Source: Candidatus Binataceae bacterium
GTDB taxonomy: Bacteria > Desulfobacterota > Binatia > Binatales > Binataceae
DNA length: 36,053 nucleotides
Direction of reading: 5' to 3'
NCBI GenBank assembly: GCA_024281015.1
Contig: JAMXLL010000114.1
Span: 1 to 36,053, forward strand
Shown: piece after piece, positions 1 to 7,582 of the stretch
Position numbering within the stretch: the first letter of the stretch is position 1
Layout of the letters: each line of letters starts with the position of its first letter
The notes under the pieces: model-generated
What the model saw: the letters and a program-made list of their open reading frames with translations, nothing else
Told to the model about the DNA's origin: nothing
Databases searched by the model: none
Program-made: the position numbers and the translations under genes

Positions 1-182
1 AGGCCCGCGGCAAAATCAGCCACGCTCGTGGCCAAGTCTCCGATATCGAAGCCGACAAAAAGATCCGGCCCGAGGATGGAGCGAACCGCGGGCGCAGACT
101 CTTCGGGGGTCGATGGCTCGACTTCCGAAACCTGCGAGCCGGGCACTTCAAGCTGTCGAATTTTTGCCGCTTCAGCTTCCAT
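1..182 (-). CDS. Unrecognised protein, N-terminal 60 residues only
   Basis: An open reading frame on the minus strand starts with ATG at 182 and runs off the left edge, so only the first 60 or so residues are visible. It begins MEAEAAKIRQLEVPG, continues through an acidic, proline-containing stretch (EVEPSTPEESAP), and then becomes more hydrophobic (DLFVGFDIGDLATSVADFAAG). An AAAGGT stretch a few bases upstream is a reasonable ribosome binding site and supports this start. There is no signal peptide or recognisable motif in the visible part, so I assign no function. It is absent from the ORF track because it is cut by the window edge. Confidence 0.55.
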   Translation of the reverse strand, partial: MEAEAAKIRQLEVPGSQVSEVEPSTPEESAPAVRSILGPDLFVGFDIGDLATSVADFAAG

Positions 183-496
183 GTTGCACCTTTGCTGATG
201 AAAAAAGGATACCGGCCGCCATACGTGATCCGAACATCGGCGACCTCACACGACGCGATTAGTATCTGTGAATGATAGTATACGCTGGCTCTGCTCGCAC
301 AGAGTCTGCCTCAGCCCCAACGGTGATTTACGTCAAATGCGTGACAGTTCAACTACCGTAAGACGGCGGTCAAACTAACAAGAATGGGCCGCTACCTACG
401 CCACGGACAGGCGCGGCTCTCGTACGTGCGTCCTGGTCCGTTTAGTAACGCGTGCCAAGGAGATGCGATTCACTCAAGGCTCAAATCCCAACCACC
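183..496. other. Intergenic region, 314 bp
   Basis: No convincing reading frame lies here. It separates the truncated left-edge gene from the stop codon of the beta-propeller gene, both on the minus strand, so it should hold the promoter of the left-edge gene. A TATACT hexamer (minus strand, 277-282) and a CRP/FNR-like dyad (323-336) are the only candidate signals I can point to. Confidence 0.5.
323..336 (-). promoter_or_regulatory. Possible CRP/FNR-family operator
   Basis: On the minus strand the sequence reads TTGACGTAAATCAC. This matches seven of the eight fixed bases of the FNR/CRP-type dyad TTGA-N6-TCAA. It lies about 50 bp upstream of a TATACT hexamer (277-282) that could be a -10 element for the left-edge gene, roughly a class I activator distance. 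This is a single short match and may be chance. Confidence 0.22.
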
Positions 497-2098
497 TCAT
501 GCCCTGCGCAGCGCCAGTATGCTGCCTTCTCCGTCGGCTGACAGGTAGATTGTGCCATCGCGGCTTTGCGCTATACCCGCGAACATAGTCAGCGGACCCG
601 GCAATAATCCAGGAATTCCCATCAGCGGCTTTGGCACTACTCCCGCTGGTACACCGACCGGGATATTCGTTGCCACCGTCTCCCGATGCCGAGTTCTGAG
701 TGAATATGAAATGAACTCGTGGGCACCTGCGTCGACCACGTACAGTTCGTCGCCTGCCAACAGCAAGCCATGCGGCTCCTTCAAACCTTCGAGGAGAGGC
801 GACACACCGCCGTTAACATGAACGACGCGGCCCCGTCCGGCTTCCGCGACGTAGCAAGAATTATCGGCGGCCGCCGCGATGCCGGTTGGCCGCGCGAGTC
901 CTTGGGCCGCGACCGCGATCTCTGTGCCGGAAATTACCAGTGCTCGTCCCTCGCCACCCTCCGCGACCAACAGCGCACCGTTCGCCGCAACTGCGACCCC
1001 GTAAAGCTCGTTGAGCCCCTTCGCATGCTCCGTCATTTCGTGCGTTACCGGATGGTAAGAAGTCACGTCGCCGGCAGAGGTTGTAACTACCAACATCCCG
1101 TTGGGCTGCGCGCCCAAGCCGCGAACAAAACCTGGAAAATGCCCGTCAAATAGCATTCCCACCCGCTTTTGGCTGCCATCGCGCTCGACCGCTGCCATGC
1201 TGATACCATCGGCTGCGTAGAGGACGCCTTCGGTGGAGATCGCGAGCCCTGCAGGGCCGCAGAAGCCGGGCTCGACCAGCCGCCGTTCGCGGCCGTCCTG
1301 CATAATCTCGGCGACGCCGCCATCGACGAAATGCGATACAAAGAGCCGGTCATCGGCAGTAAGCGCGAAATTGTCAATTCCCGGCCGGACCTTTGACACG
1401 ACAGTGCGGTTGCGGCTTTGCAGGTCAAAGCTAAGAATCTCACCGGTGCGGCCTTGCGTGGAGAGCACACGGCCTTTGCTGTCGAGCTTGACCGCAGTGG
1501 GTACTGCCAGATCTCCGACGAAACGCTCCGGACGGCCGCCGCTCACAGGCACTCGCCAGATCTCATTAGCACCAATGACTGGAAAGTAGATATTGCCATC
1601 CGGGCCGAGCTGAAGCGCATTAGGCAAAGGCAGGTTGTCAGCGAGCAGCCGGGGCGCCCTTCCATCGGCAAAAAGCTCGAACAGCCGCCCACCCGGCCGG
1701 CACTCGTCCATGAAGATACGGTCCTGGTGGATAGTGATCCCATTGGCGCCCGTCACGTGGTCGGCGATGATCCGGACTTCGCCGTTGGGTGAACGCGCGC
1801 ATACCCGCTCGCTCATCACCTCGGTTGCGTATAAGGTCCCGCTCGAATCGAAAGCGAGATCATCCGGACCGACGATAGGGCCGCCGAGAGCGCTTATTAC
1901 GGAGACCTCGCAGGTACGAGGATCAATCGCGCTAACCTGACTGCCGAAAGCCTGCGCGACATATAGGCGCCCGTCCGGACCGAAACGCATCCCGTTAGCG
2001 CCGTACAATGCGCTGGGGGCGGTGAGTCGGGTACATTGCCACCCGGCCGCGACACTTATAGTACCTGGTGAAGATAGAAAGCGGCTCTCCTGAGGCAT
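497..2098 (-). CDS. SMP-30/NHL-like tandem beta-propeller protein
   Basis: A protein of 533 residues built almost entirely from repeats of about 44 residues with the form 'GPxGlxxxxdGxLYVaexxxxxVxxx'. Examples are GANGMRFGPDGRLYVA, GPDDLAFDSSGTLYAT, LPNALQLGPDGNIYFP, RPTGIAAAADNSCYVAEAG and EPHGLLLAGDELYVVDAG. I count about twelve such units, which fits two six-bladed propellers in one chain. The family includes SMP-30/gluconolactonases, strictosidine-synthase-like and NHL-repeat proteins, which are lactonases or binding scaffolds. The substrate cannot be read from sequence. No signal peptide is visible, so a cytoplasmic location is likely. The track starts at a GTG (2107), but an ATG at 2098 has GAGG eight bases upstream, so I prefer MPQESRFLSS. 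Confidence 0.8.
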   Translation of the reverse strand: MPQESRFLSSPGTISVAAGWQCTRLTAPSALYGANGMRFGPDGRLYVAQAFGSQVSAIDPRTCEVSVISALGGPIVGPDDLAFDSSGTLYATEVMSERVCARSPNGEVRIIADHVTGANGITIHQDRIFMDECRPGGRLFELFADGRAPRLLADNLPLPNALQLGPDGNIYFPVIGANEIWRVPVSGGRPERFVGDLAVPTAVKLDSKGRVLSTQGRTGEILSFDLQSRNRTVVSKVRPGIDNFALTADDRLFVSHFVDGGVAEIMQDGRERRLVEPGFCGPAGLAISTEGVLYAADGISMAAVERDGSQKRVGMLFDGHFPGFVRGLGAQPNGMLVVTTSAGDVTSYHPVTHEMTEHAKGLNELYGVAVAANGALLVAEGGEGRALVISGTEIAVAAQGLARPTGIAAAADNSCYVAEAGRGRVVHVNGGVSPLLEGLKEPHGLLLAGDELYVVDAGAHEFISYSLRTRHRETVATNIPVGVPAGVVPKPLMGIPGLLPGPLTMFAGIAQSRDGTIYLSADGEGSILALRRA

Positions 2099-2193
2099 AT
2101 TGTCCACCTCGCCTTAATCGAATAAGTCCCCGAAACTGCGCTGCACTCGTCAGCTATGGCCGGCAAGGAAAGGGGTCACCGCAAAATCGCGGA

Positions 2194-2820
2194 TTACAAG
2201 TTGTTCTTGTAGTCGTGTTCGACCATTTCGTCGAGTTTGATCGCGGCCTCCTGGCTGAGGCCAATCTTCGAGGCGAAGTATTTCCCCCATGAGATTTTTT
2301 GGCGCGCCGGCCACGAATCAGGATGCCAGAGCTGAGAGCGGATGAAAGCCTTTGCACAATGAAAGAAACACTCATGAATATGCACGCGAATTGCCAAATT
2401 TGCAGGCGCGCCGCGTTCAGCCAGCCGGTCCAGCAGAGCGGGCTCCCTGGTCAATTCGGCGGTGCCGTTAACCCGCAGGGTCTCCTCGGTCCCCGGGATC
2501 ATAAAGATGATGCCGAGATGAGGGTTAGCCAGAATATTTTGCAGCCCGAAGATCAGTTTGTTGCCCTTACGATCCGGAATCGCGAGCGTCACCGGGTCTT
2601 CGATAGCGACGAAGCCAGCGCCGCCGCCTTTGGGCGATGCGTCCAAATTCCCGTCGGCATCTGCCGTGGCGAGCACCAAAAAAGGCGAACGGCGGATGAA
2701 ATCTGTCGCCATCTCGTCAAGCGCGTGCATGACTTTCTTCGGTACCAGCTCGCCGGCTTCGCCAATAATCGCGCGCAGCTGTGCAAGACTGCCTATACGA
2801 TAGTCGCTGCAAGTTTCCAT
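2194..2820 (-). CDS. PPOX-type FMN-dependent flavoprotein (MSMEG_1061-like)
   Basis: A 208-residue pyridoxamine-5'-phosphate-oxidase-fold protein. The core reads RRSPFLVLATADADGNLDASPKGG, then FVAIEDPVTLAIPDRKGNKLIFGLQNILANPHLGIIFMIPGTEETLRVNGTAEL. This is the usual split-barrel order: a strand with a 'vATad..G..dasPkG' motif, a nucleotide-contacting loop 'DRkGNk', and the 'N.L.NP..giiFmiPG..eTLRvnG' stretch. The C-terminal part carries HIHECFFHCAKAFIRSQLW, typical of the MSMEG_1061 branch. Members bind FMN or F420 and reduce or oxidise small molecules; the substrate is unknown. GAGGT sits four bases before the ATG. It is cytoplasmic by lack of any export signal, and lies about 95 bp upstream of the propeller gene on the same strand, so co-transcription is possible. 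Confidence 0.85.
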   Translation of the reverse strand: METCSDYRIGSLAQLRAIIGEAGELVPKKVMHALDEMATDFIRRSPFLVLATADADGNLDASPKGGGAGFVAIEDPVTLAIPDRKGNKLIFGLQNILANPHLGIIFMIPGTEETLRVNGTAELTREPALLDRLAERGAPANLAIRVHIHECFFHCAKAFIRSQLWHPDSWPARQKISWGKYFASKIGLSQEAAIKLDEMVEHDYKNNL

Positions 2821-3109
2821 GCTGACCTCGCTTCACCCATACCACGACACCAGGCTTCGCGTACAGCGATGCAGGTGCCGTGGTGGCTTGGAGTTCCTGT
2901 AGCGGCGGAAGCGGAGCAGTCTTCAGCGTGAAAGGTGAACAGCAGTGAGGAGCTGAGTCCGAACAGTTCGGCTCAGTATGGACCTTTCCTCTCCGGCCGC
3001 TCAGCGGCGAGTATCTCGACTACTAACAGATCGAATGCTGCGCGATTGTTCGGCCAGGATAAGCGCGCCGGTCCCGCAACTGCTCGCCCGGCCAGACCTC
3101 GTGGGGTTC

Positions 3110-3202
3110 CTACCAAAGCCGCATCAGTCCCCAGACGCTGGCGCCGATTAAGAACGCAATGAAAAAGTCTCGAACGTTGCCGCGATCGATTGGGATCATC
3201 AT
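3110..3202 (-). CDS. Possible 30-residue single-pass membrane peptide
   Basis: The 3' end of a longer track ORF reads MMIPIDRGNVRDFFIAFLIGASVWGLMRLW followed by a stop. The peptide has a short polar N-terminus and one hydrophobic helix (FFIAFLIGASVWGLM), as in many genuine small membrane proteins. No clear ribosome binding site precedes the paired ATG codons and the neighbouring sequence offers no operon context, so it may be a chance ORF. Confidence 0.18.
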   Translation of the reverse strand: MMIPIDRGNVRDFFIAFLIGASVWGLMRLW

Positions 3203-3419
3203 ATGAAGAATGGTGTCCGTTTGGTTCCGAGCCCGAGAGCACCGGTGGCGATCGTGGCTTTCCTTGCGAAGACTAGCGCATCGTTGGCAATGGCATGAAG
3301 CATTGGCAAATCCCGGCTGGATGCGACCATCGCATAGGAGCAATATGGAATAATTTCGCGCCCCCGGCTACGAACCGGCACTGAACAACCTGGCTCGCCA
3401 GCGCAATCCGATCCGCTCA

Positions 3420-3435
3420 GAAGCCGAACGGCTTC
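3420..3435. terminator. Short hairpin, possible terminator
   Basis: GAAGCC-GAAC-GGCTTC forms a perfect six-pair stem with a four-base loop, followed on the plus strand by AAAAG. There is no gene immediately next to it, so its role is uncertain. Confidence 0.25.
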
Positions 3436-3873
3436 AAAAGCCCAATTAGGAGCAGCCTTGCTTTTATGTCTAGTGCCGGTTAGAGACCACCGTTGAAGAG
3501 AACGGAGAGCCGCGCCCGCCGAAGGTATGGATCGCGTCTGGCCTCATTAGTTGGACCGCAGACCGAAAGGTGTAATTCTGGTGCCAGCCTCGTCTTCCCG
3601 CCGACATAAGCCCGAACCTATAGAGCCGATTAGAACACGGTCGTCCCCATATTACAAGATGTCAGCAGGATCAATCTCGGAGTAAAGAGGCCGTTTAGCG
3701 TCGTGTTGCACACACCTGACCCATGGGTGTTGAGCAACGGGGCCGTCCTTCTCCCCGGGTCGTTCAATTCACTTGTCTGCGGGAGGACTAAGCTCATTGA
3801 TATCGTTGGCTTGCGCACCGTCTTGCTCTGTTGATGCAGGGCTCGGTCAGCTTTGCAGTGCCCTCACATCAAA

Positions 3874-4638
3874 TCAGAGATAGCCGGCGGCAGCGATCAA
3901 GTAGCTGATGGCGATCGGAGTTGAAACGCCGGTCCCATTACTCGCCGCGGTAATCCGGCCGTGTTGGTCCACGGTTATATTCGCATTGGTATACGAACCA
4001 GCTGTGACCGAGGTCTGATCCAGCGTCAGATTGATACCGTCGGAAGCGAGACCCGAACCGGTTCCCAACGTCGCCAGCGCTCCCAGACCCAGATTGGCGC
4101 GTGCGGTTTGGGGCGAGGACAAATCAGACAGGTTGTTGGTCAGTGCTAACGCACCGATATTGTTCGCCGCGATGGCACCTGCGGCGCTCGCCCCGGTCCC
4201 GCCCTTGCTCACCGGTAAGACGACATAACGTTCGGCACGCACTGACCAGTTGCCCGCAGCAGTGTCGACCAGTTTGACACATTGGTTCTGGATCGACAGC
4301 ACATAATCCGACGGCGCACCATCGATCGTGTCGTTGCCGTTGCGATGTAGAGTGACCGTGTTCACCGTCGAATCAGTTTTGCAAGCCTCAACCGGAGTGA
4401 AGGTCGCGGTCGAGGGCGGCAGATTGGCCGTCACGTTGCCGCTCGAGGCATCACCGACGACTTGCCCAGCCGTCACGGCGCACGCGCCGGTGCATATCTG
4501 CCCGGCATGGCTCATTGTTATCTCAATCATACCGCGCTCGTCAGCAATCGACTGCTGCGCTAACGCCGAATGCCCCGAAAACAGCAGGACACTGGAGAGC
4601 CAGAGCGGCACCACACTTCGGATCATCCTACGTCTCAT
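3874..4638 (-). CDS. Secreted protein with phage tail-fibre-type repeats
   Basis: A 254-residue protein that I start at the ATG at 4638 (MRRRMIRSVVP), because AAGGAAG lies just upstream. The track start 18 codons earlier has no such support. The N-terminus is a clear Sec signal peptide (basic MRRRMIRS, hydrophobic LWLSSVLLFSG, cleavage near ALAQQ). The middle is a beta-rich region with a cysteine pair (QICTGACAV). The C-terminal half carries motifs typical of phage tail-fibre shafts: LPVSKGGTGASAAGA, NNLSDLSSPQTARANLGLGALAT, and SYTNANITVDQHGRITAASNG. Such motifs form trimeric fibrous structures in phage. Here there are no phage genes nearby and the protein is exported, so a cell-surface fibre or adhesin is plausible. 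Function is not established. Confidence 0.7.
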   Translation of the reverse strand: MRRRMIRSVVPLWLSSVLLFSGHSALAQQSIADERGMIEITMSHAGQICTGACAVTAGQVVGDASSGNVTANLPPSTATFTPVEACKTDSTVNTVTLHRNGNDTIDGAPSDYVLSIQNQCVKLVDTAAGNWSVRAERYVVLPVSKGGTGASAAGAIAANNIGALALTNNLSDLSSPQTARANLGLGALATLGTGSGLASDGINLTLDQTSVTAGSYTNANITVDQHGRITAASNGTGVSTPIAISYLIAAAGYL

Positions 4639-5020
4639 TTCTTCCTTTGCTGTGCAACGAACGGGCGTTAATAGTTGATTCACGGGCGGCATACTCAGCT
4701 CTTCAATTCACTCCCAATACGGAATCGTTTTCTACCGTACAGGAGTGGCTAGTCAGACTAGTAACAATTCTTTCACTCAGCTGTAGCACCTTGCCAGGCG
4801 GCCCGTTCGGCCATTAAGCTCCAGAATACAGTCGGCGAATAGTGTTGCAACGGATGACAATGTCACACAGCGTCCACTATTGCCGGGTCAAGAAATCACT
4901 CACAATTTCCACCCTAAGCGGAGCCTTCAACGCGAGCACGAAGATGTGGGGTCCACCATTGTACATAGGGTGGGCGAAGTGTAGGACTCGTAGGAGCCGG
5001 GCTGCAAAAGGATCAACATC
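4639..5020. other. Divergent intergenic region, 382 bp
   Basis: This lies between the minus-strand tail-fibre-like gene and the plus-strand sedolisin-propeptide gene and should contain both promoters. I see no ORF with a credible start. A small perfect dyad (CTAGTC-A-GACTAG, 4749-4761) is present but too short to assign. Confidence 0.45.
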
Positions 5021-5737
5021 GTGTCTGACGGCTATCTGATGGACAAAATCAGCGAGTCGCGGTTTAAACATCTCCGCGAGGCATTAACCGAAAGCCTGCT
5101 AAGCGCTGGCGGCCCTGGTCGAACTCAAGAGCCAACAAGGCGCGGGCCAGCAGCGCTTATCCCGCCCCTGGCGCTAATGCTTGCGTTGACGATAGGCGCG
5201 AGCGGCTGTACCGGCATGGGCGTATCCGGCGGTCGTGGAGAGGAACGCACCACTCCCAGTGGCGAGCCATTGGTGCGCCTTCAGCATGATCGTCCAGAGG
5301 GTATCGACCTGAGCAAGGAGCATGACGCACCGCTGGACAAGGTAATTCCGTTAGAAGTGGAATTTGCCACTCGTAACAAACAGGAATTTGATGAGCTAAT
5401 GAACCAGATCGCCGACCCGCATTCAACCCGCTACCATCATTGGCTCACACCTGAGGAGATGCACGCCCGCTTTGGCGAATCCCAGAGCCAGTTTAACGAG
5501 GTATTGGCTTGGCTTCAGGAGCAAGGCTTCACGATCACCGATAAGAGCTACGGCACAAACGCTGATTATATTCGCTTTAAAGGAACTATCGGTCAGATCG
5601 AAAAAGCCTTTGATGTGCAATTGGTGTTGCCGGAATATGATCACTATGCGGCTAAAAATGATCCTGCGGTCCCGGCAAGATTCGCAGGGGTCATCTCGCG
5701 AATTGTCGGCCTGGAAGAGGTCGGACCATTGTATTAA
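5021..5737 (+). CDS. Stand-alone pro-kumamolisin (S53 propeptide) lipoprotein-like protein
   Basis: A 238-residue protein with a GTG start preceded by AAAGGA at good spacing. Residues about 45-62 form a hydrophobic segment ending in ASGC (Cys63), which resembles a lipoprotein signal, though the 44-residue N-terminal extension before it is unusually long. From about residue 85 to the end it matches the activation propeptide of sedolisin/kumamolisin serine peptidases: IPLEVEFATRNKQEFDELMNQIADPHSTRYHHWLTPEEMHARFG, then GFTITDKSYGTNADYIRFKGTIGQIEKAFDV, and the closing FAGVISRIVGLEEVG. The reading frame stops exactly where the catalytic domain would begin, and no catalytic S53 domain follows. It could be an extracytoplasmic inhibitor or chaperone for a sedolisin encoded elsewhere, or a truncated remnant. 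Confidence 0.8.
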   Translation: MSDGYLMDKISESRFKHLREALTESLLSAGGPGRTQEPTRRGPAALIPPLALMLALTIGASGCTGMGVSGGRGEERTTPSGEPLVRLQHDRPEGIDLSKEHDAPLDKVIPLEVEFATRNKQEFDELMNQIADPHSTRYHHWLTPEEMHARFGESQSQFNEVLAWLQEQGFTITDKSYGTNADYIRFKGTIGQIEKAFDVQLVLPEYDHYAAKNDPAVPARFAGVISRIVGLEEVGPLY

Positions 5738-5820
5738 GCACCACCTTAAACCCAGGCGGCCGCAACTTGAGAAAGACGCAATAGTGGGAGTACGCGAGCA
5801 GCAGAAAATGGAGCTTTTCT

Positions 5821-6345
5821 ATGCCTAGCGAATGGCGTTCAAAAATTACTATTCGGCAGGGCGACATAACAGAGGCGCAGGTCGACGCAATAGTCAACGC
5901 TGCAAACAATGACCTTAAATTGGGCGGCGGTGTGGCAGGGGCAATTCGCACCAAGGGTGGTCCGTCAATTCAGCAGGAATGCGATGCGGCGGGTCCGGTG
6001 CGGATTGGCGAGGCAGCAATTACAGGTGGCGGCAACCTGCGGGCCCGCTACGTGATCCATGCCGCCAGCATGCGGCTGGGGGGCCGCACCACAGAACCCA
6101 GTCTGCGCGAGTCAACCCGCAACGCGCTGGTACTCGCAAAAGAGAAGGGCCTTGAGTCGATTGCCTTACCAGCTATCGGAACCGGGATCGCCGGCTTTCC
6201 GCTGGATCGTTGCGCAGAGATTATGGGCGCCGAAGTTCGTGACCATCTCAAGGGCGAGACCTCACTGAGACGTGTAGAGTTCGTATTGTTCGATAAGCCC
6301 TCGCTGTATGTATTTCAGCACGCATTCGCCAAGGTCCCGGACTGA
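5821..6345 (+). CDS. Macro-domain ADP-ribose-binding protein
   Basis: A 174-residue single macro domain. The adenosine/ribose-binding signature VDAIVNAANNDLKLGGGVAGAIRTKGG appears near residues 22-48. The distal phosphate loop IALPAIGTGIAGFPLDRCAEIM lies around residues 118-140. This is the YmdB/Af1521-type arrangement found in O-acetyl-ADP-ribose deacetylases and mono-ADP-ribosyl hydrolases. GGAG lies seven bases before the ATG. It follows the propeptide gene by 83 bp on the same strand and could share its transcript, but no functional link is obvious. It is cytoplasmic, with no partner ADP-ribosyltransferase visible in the window. Confidence 0.9.
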   Translation: MPSEWRSKITIRQGDITEAQVDAIVNAANNDLKLGGGVAGAIRTKGGPSIQQECDAAGPVRIGEAAITGGGNLRARYVIHAASMRLGGRTTEPSLRESTRNALVLAKEKGLESIALPAIGTGIAGFPLDRCAEIMGAEVRDHLKGETSLRRVEFVLFDKPSLYVFQHAFAKVPD

Positions 6346-6503
6346 GACGTGCTGGTGGGCTTGTCGACTGCGGGCGAACTTTTGCCAGCAGCGCATGGTT
6401 CGGGACTCCTAGTCTTCCCCAATCGTCCTGCCGATTGCGGTTGAGGGACCATTACGCGAGACTCGGCCCATGGTTGTAATGTTCTGACGGACGGAGGACA
6501 GCG

Positions 6504-7544
6504 ATGAAGTTCGGCCTTCATTACCAACTGCCCTGTCGTGACTTTCAATCGCCGGTGCAACGGTATCGTGACACCCTGGAACAAGCCGCGCACGCAGAGG
6601 ACTTGGGATTCGAGTCGGTCTGGCCGGTGGAGCAGCATTTCGATCCGGAATTGTCGATCATGCCTGCTCCACTATTGCTGCTCGCGGCGTTGGCCGAACG
6701 CACCAGTAAGATGCGGTTGGGCATTGCCATCGTGTTGCTCCCGCTCTCGCATCCGGTGCGCATAGCGGAAGAGATCGCAACTTTAGATGTCCTCAGCAAT
6801 GGCCGGGTGGAGTTCGGGATCGGGCGCGGTTCATTGCCCGAACACTTTAGGGGATTCGGCATTCCGCAGTCCGAAAGCCGCGAGCGCTTTATAGAGGCTC
6901 TCCATATAATTCGCCAGGCTTGGACCAATCAGCGCATTTCGCATCGCGGCCGTTTCTTCCAAATAGGAGAAGTGGCCGTCGTTCCCAAACCGGTGCAGCA
7001 ACCGTATCCTCCTATTCGCGTTGCGGCCAACAGCCCGGATACCTTCGAGATGATGGGACGACTTGGCCTGCCGATCTTTGTTGCCTCTCAGGTCAACCCT
7101 TTTCCACGCATCAAGGAATATTTGCCCCTTTACCGAACCGCGCGCACTGCCGCCGGACATGGCAACGGCGACCCGGAGGATGTGACGATTTTGATGCCGA
7201 CCTATGTCGCTGAAACTCGCGCTCAGGTACGGCAACAAATCGAGGAAAGCATCCTGCGGTGGCTACAATCAGTCACTGCACGTTACAAGAACCCCGAGGC
7301 CGGACCTCCCCTGATGAGAGAACGCCTCGAGCGTGTCCGGCGGATGACGTATGAGCAGGCGGGGGAAATGATGGGCGTGTTCGATACCCCCGATGGCTGC
7401 GTCGAGCGGCTGCAACAATTCCACGCAGAATTCAAAATGGGCCGCTTGATCTGCTGGTTCAATCAGGGAGGCCTCGTCCCCCATGACCAGGTGATGCGGA
7501 GCATGGAGTTATTCGCCGCGCAAGTAATGCCTCATTTTGCCTGA
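6504..7544 (+). CDS. LLM-class flavin-dependent oxidoreductase (luciferase-like)
   Basis: A 346-residue protein of bacterial luciferase-like TIM-barrel fold. It begins MKFGLHYQLPC, and shows AHAEDLGFESVWPVEQHF near residues 30-47, then MRLGIAIVLLPLSHPVRIAEEIATLDVLSNGRVEFGIGRGSLPEHF. The latter is the classic 'hP...AE..atLDvlSgGR...G.GrG' LLM signature. Such enzymes use reduced FMN or F420 to oxygenate or oxidise alkanes, sulfonates, aldehydes and similar substrates; the substrate here is unknown. A strong GGAGG site lies six bases before the ATG. It is probably cytoplasmic and monocistronic, converging on the efflux pump gene 38 bp downstream. Confidence 0.88.
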   Translation: MKFGLHYQLPCRDFQSPVQRYRDTLEQAAHAEDLGFESVWPVEQHFDPELSIMPAPLLLLAALAERTSKMRLGIAIVLLPLSHPVRIAEEIATLDVLSNGRVEFGIGRGSLPEHFRGFGIPQSESRERFIEALHIIRQAWTNQRISHRGRFFQIGEVAVVPKPVQQPYPPIRVAANSPDTFEMMGRLGLPIFVASQVNPFPRIKEYLPLYRTARTAAGHGNGDPEDVTILMPTYVAETRAQVRQQIEESILRWLQSVTARYKNPEAGPPLMRERLERVRRMTYEQAGEMMGVFDTPDGCVERLQQFHAEFKMGRLICWFNQGGLVPHDQVMRSMELFAAQVMPHFA

Positions 7545-7582
7545 ACGCCGACGGCGCGGTTAACGATTGGAATGAGGAGAAC

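Larger units (their letters stand above)
2821..3873. other. Gene-poor region of about 1 kb
   Basis: The ORFs listed here (for example 2935-3162, 2973-3242, 3630-3818) overlap one another on both strands, lack good ribosome binding sites and show no recognisable motif. I see no tRNA, rRNA or mobile-element signature. The only structured items are a short hairpin at 3420-3435 and a possible tiny membrane ORF at 3110-3202. It may be an eroded gene region or simple spacer. Confidence 0.5.

Noticed and set aside
3630-3818. 62-residue minus-strand ORF in the gene-poor region
   Set aside because: It has no ribosome binding site, no motif and no neighbours that suggest expression.
4749-4761. Small palindrome CTAGTC-A-GACTAG as an operator
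   Set aside because: A single six-base inverted repeat in an AT-richer spacer is too weak to assign, and no second copy is seen.
6420-6437. CAATCG/CGATTG hairpin after the macro-domain gene
   Set aside because: Six pairs with a six-base loop and no T-run, 75 bp past the stop; not distinguishable from chance.
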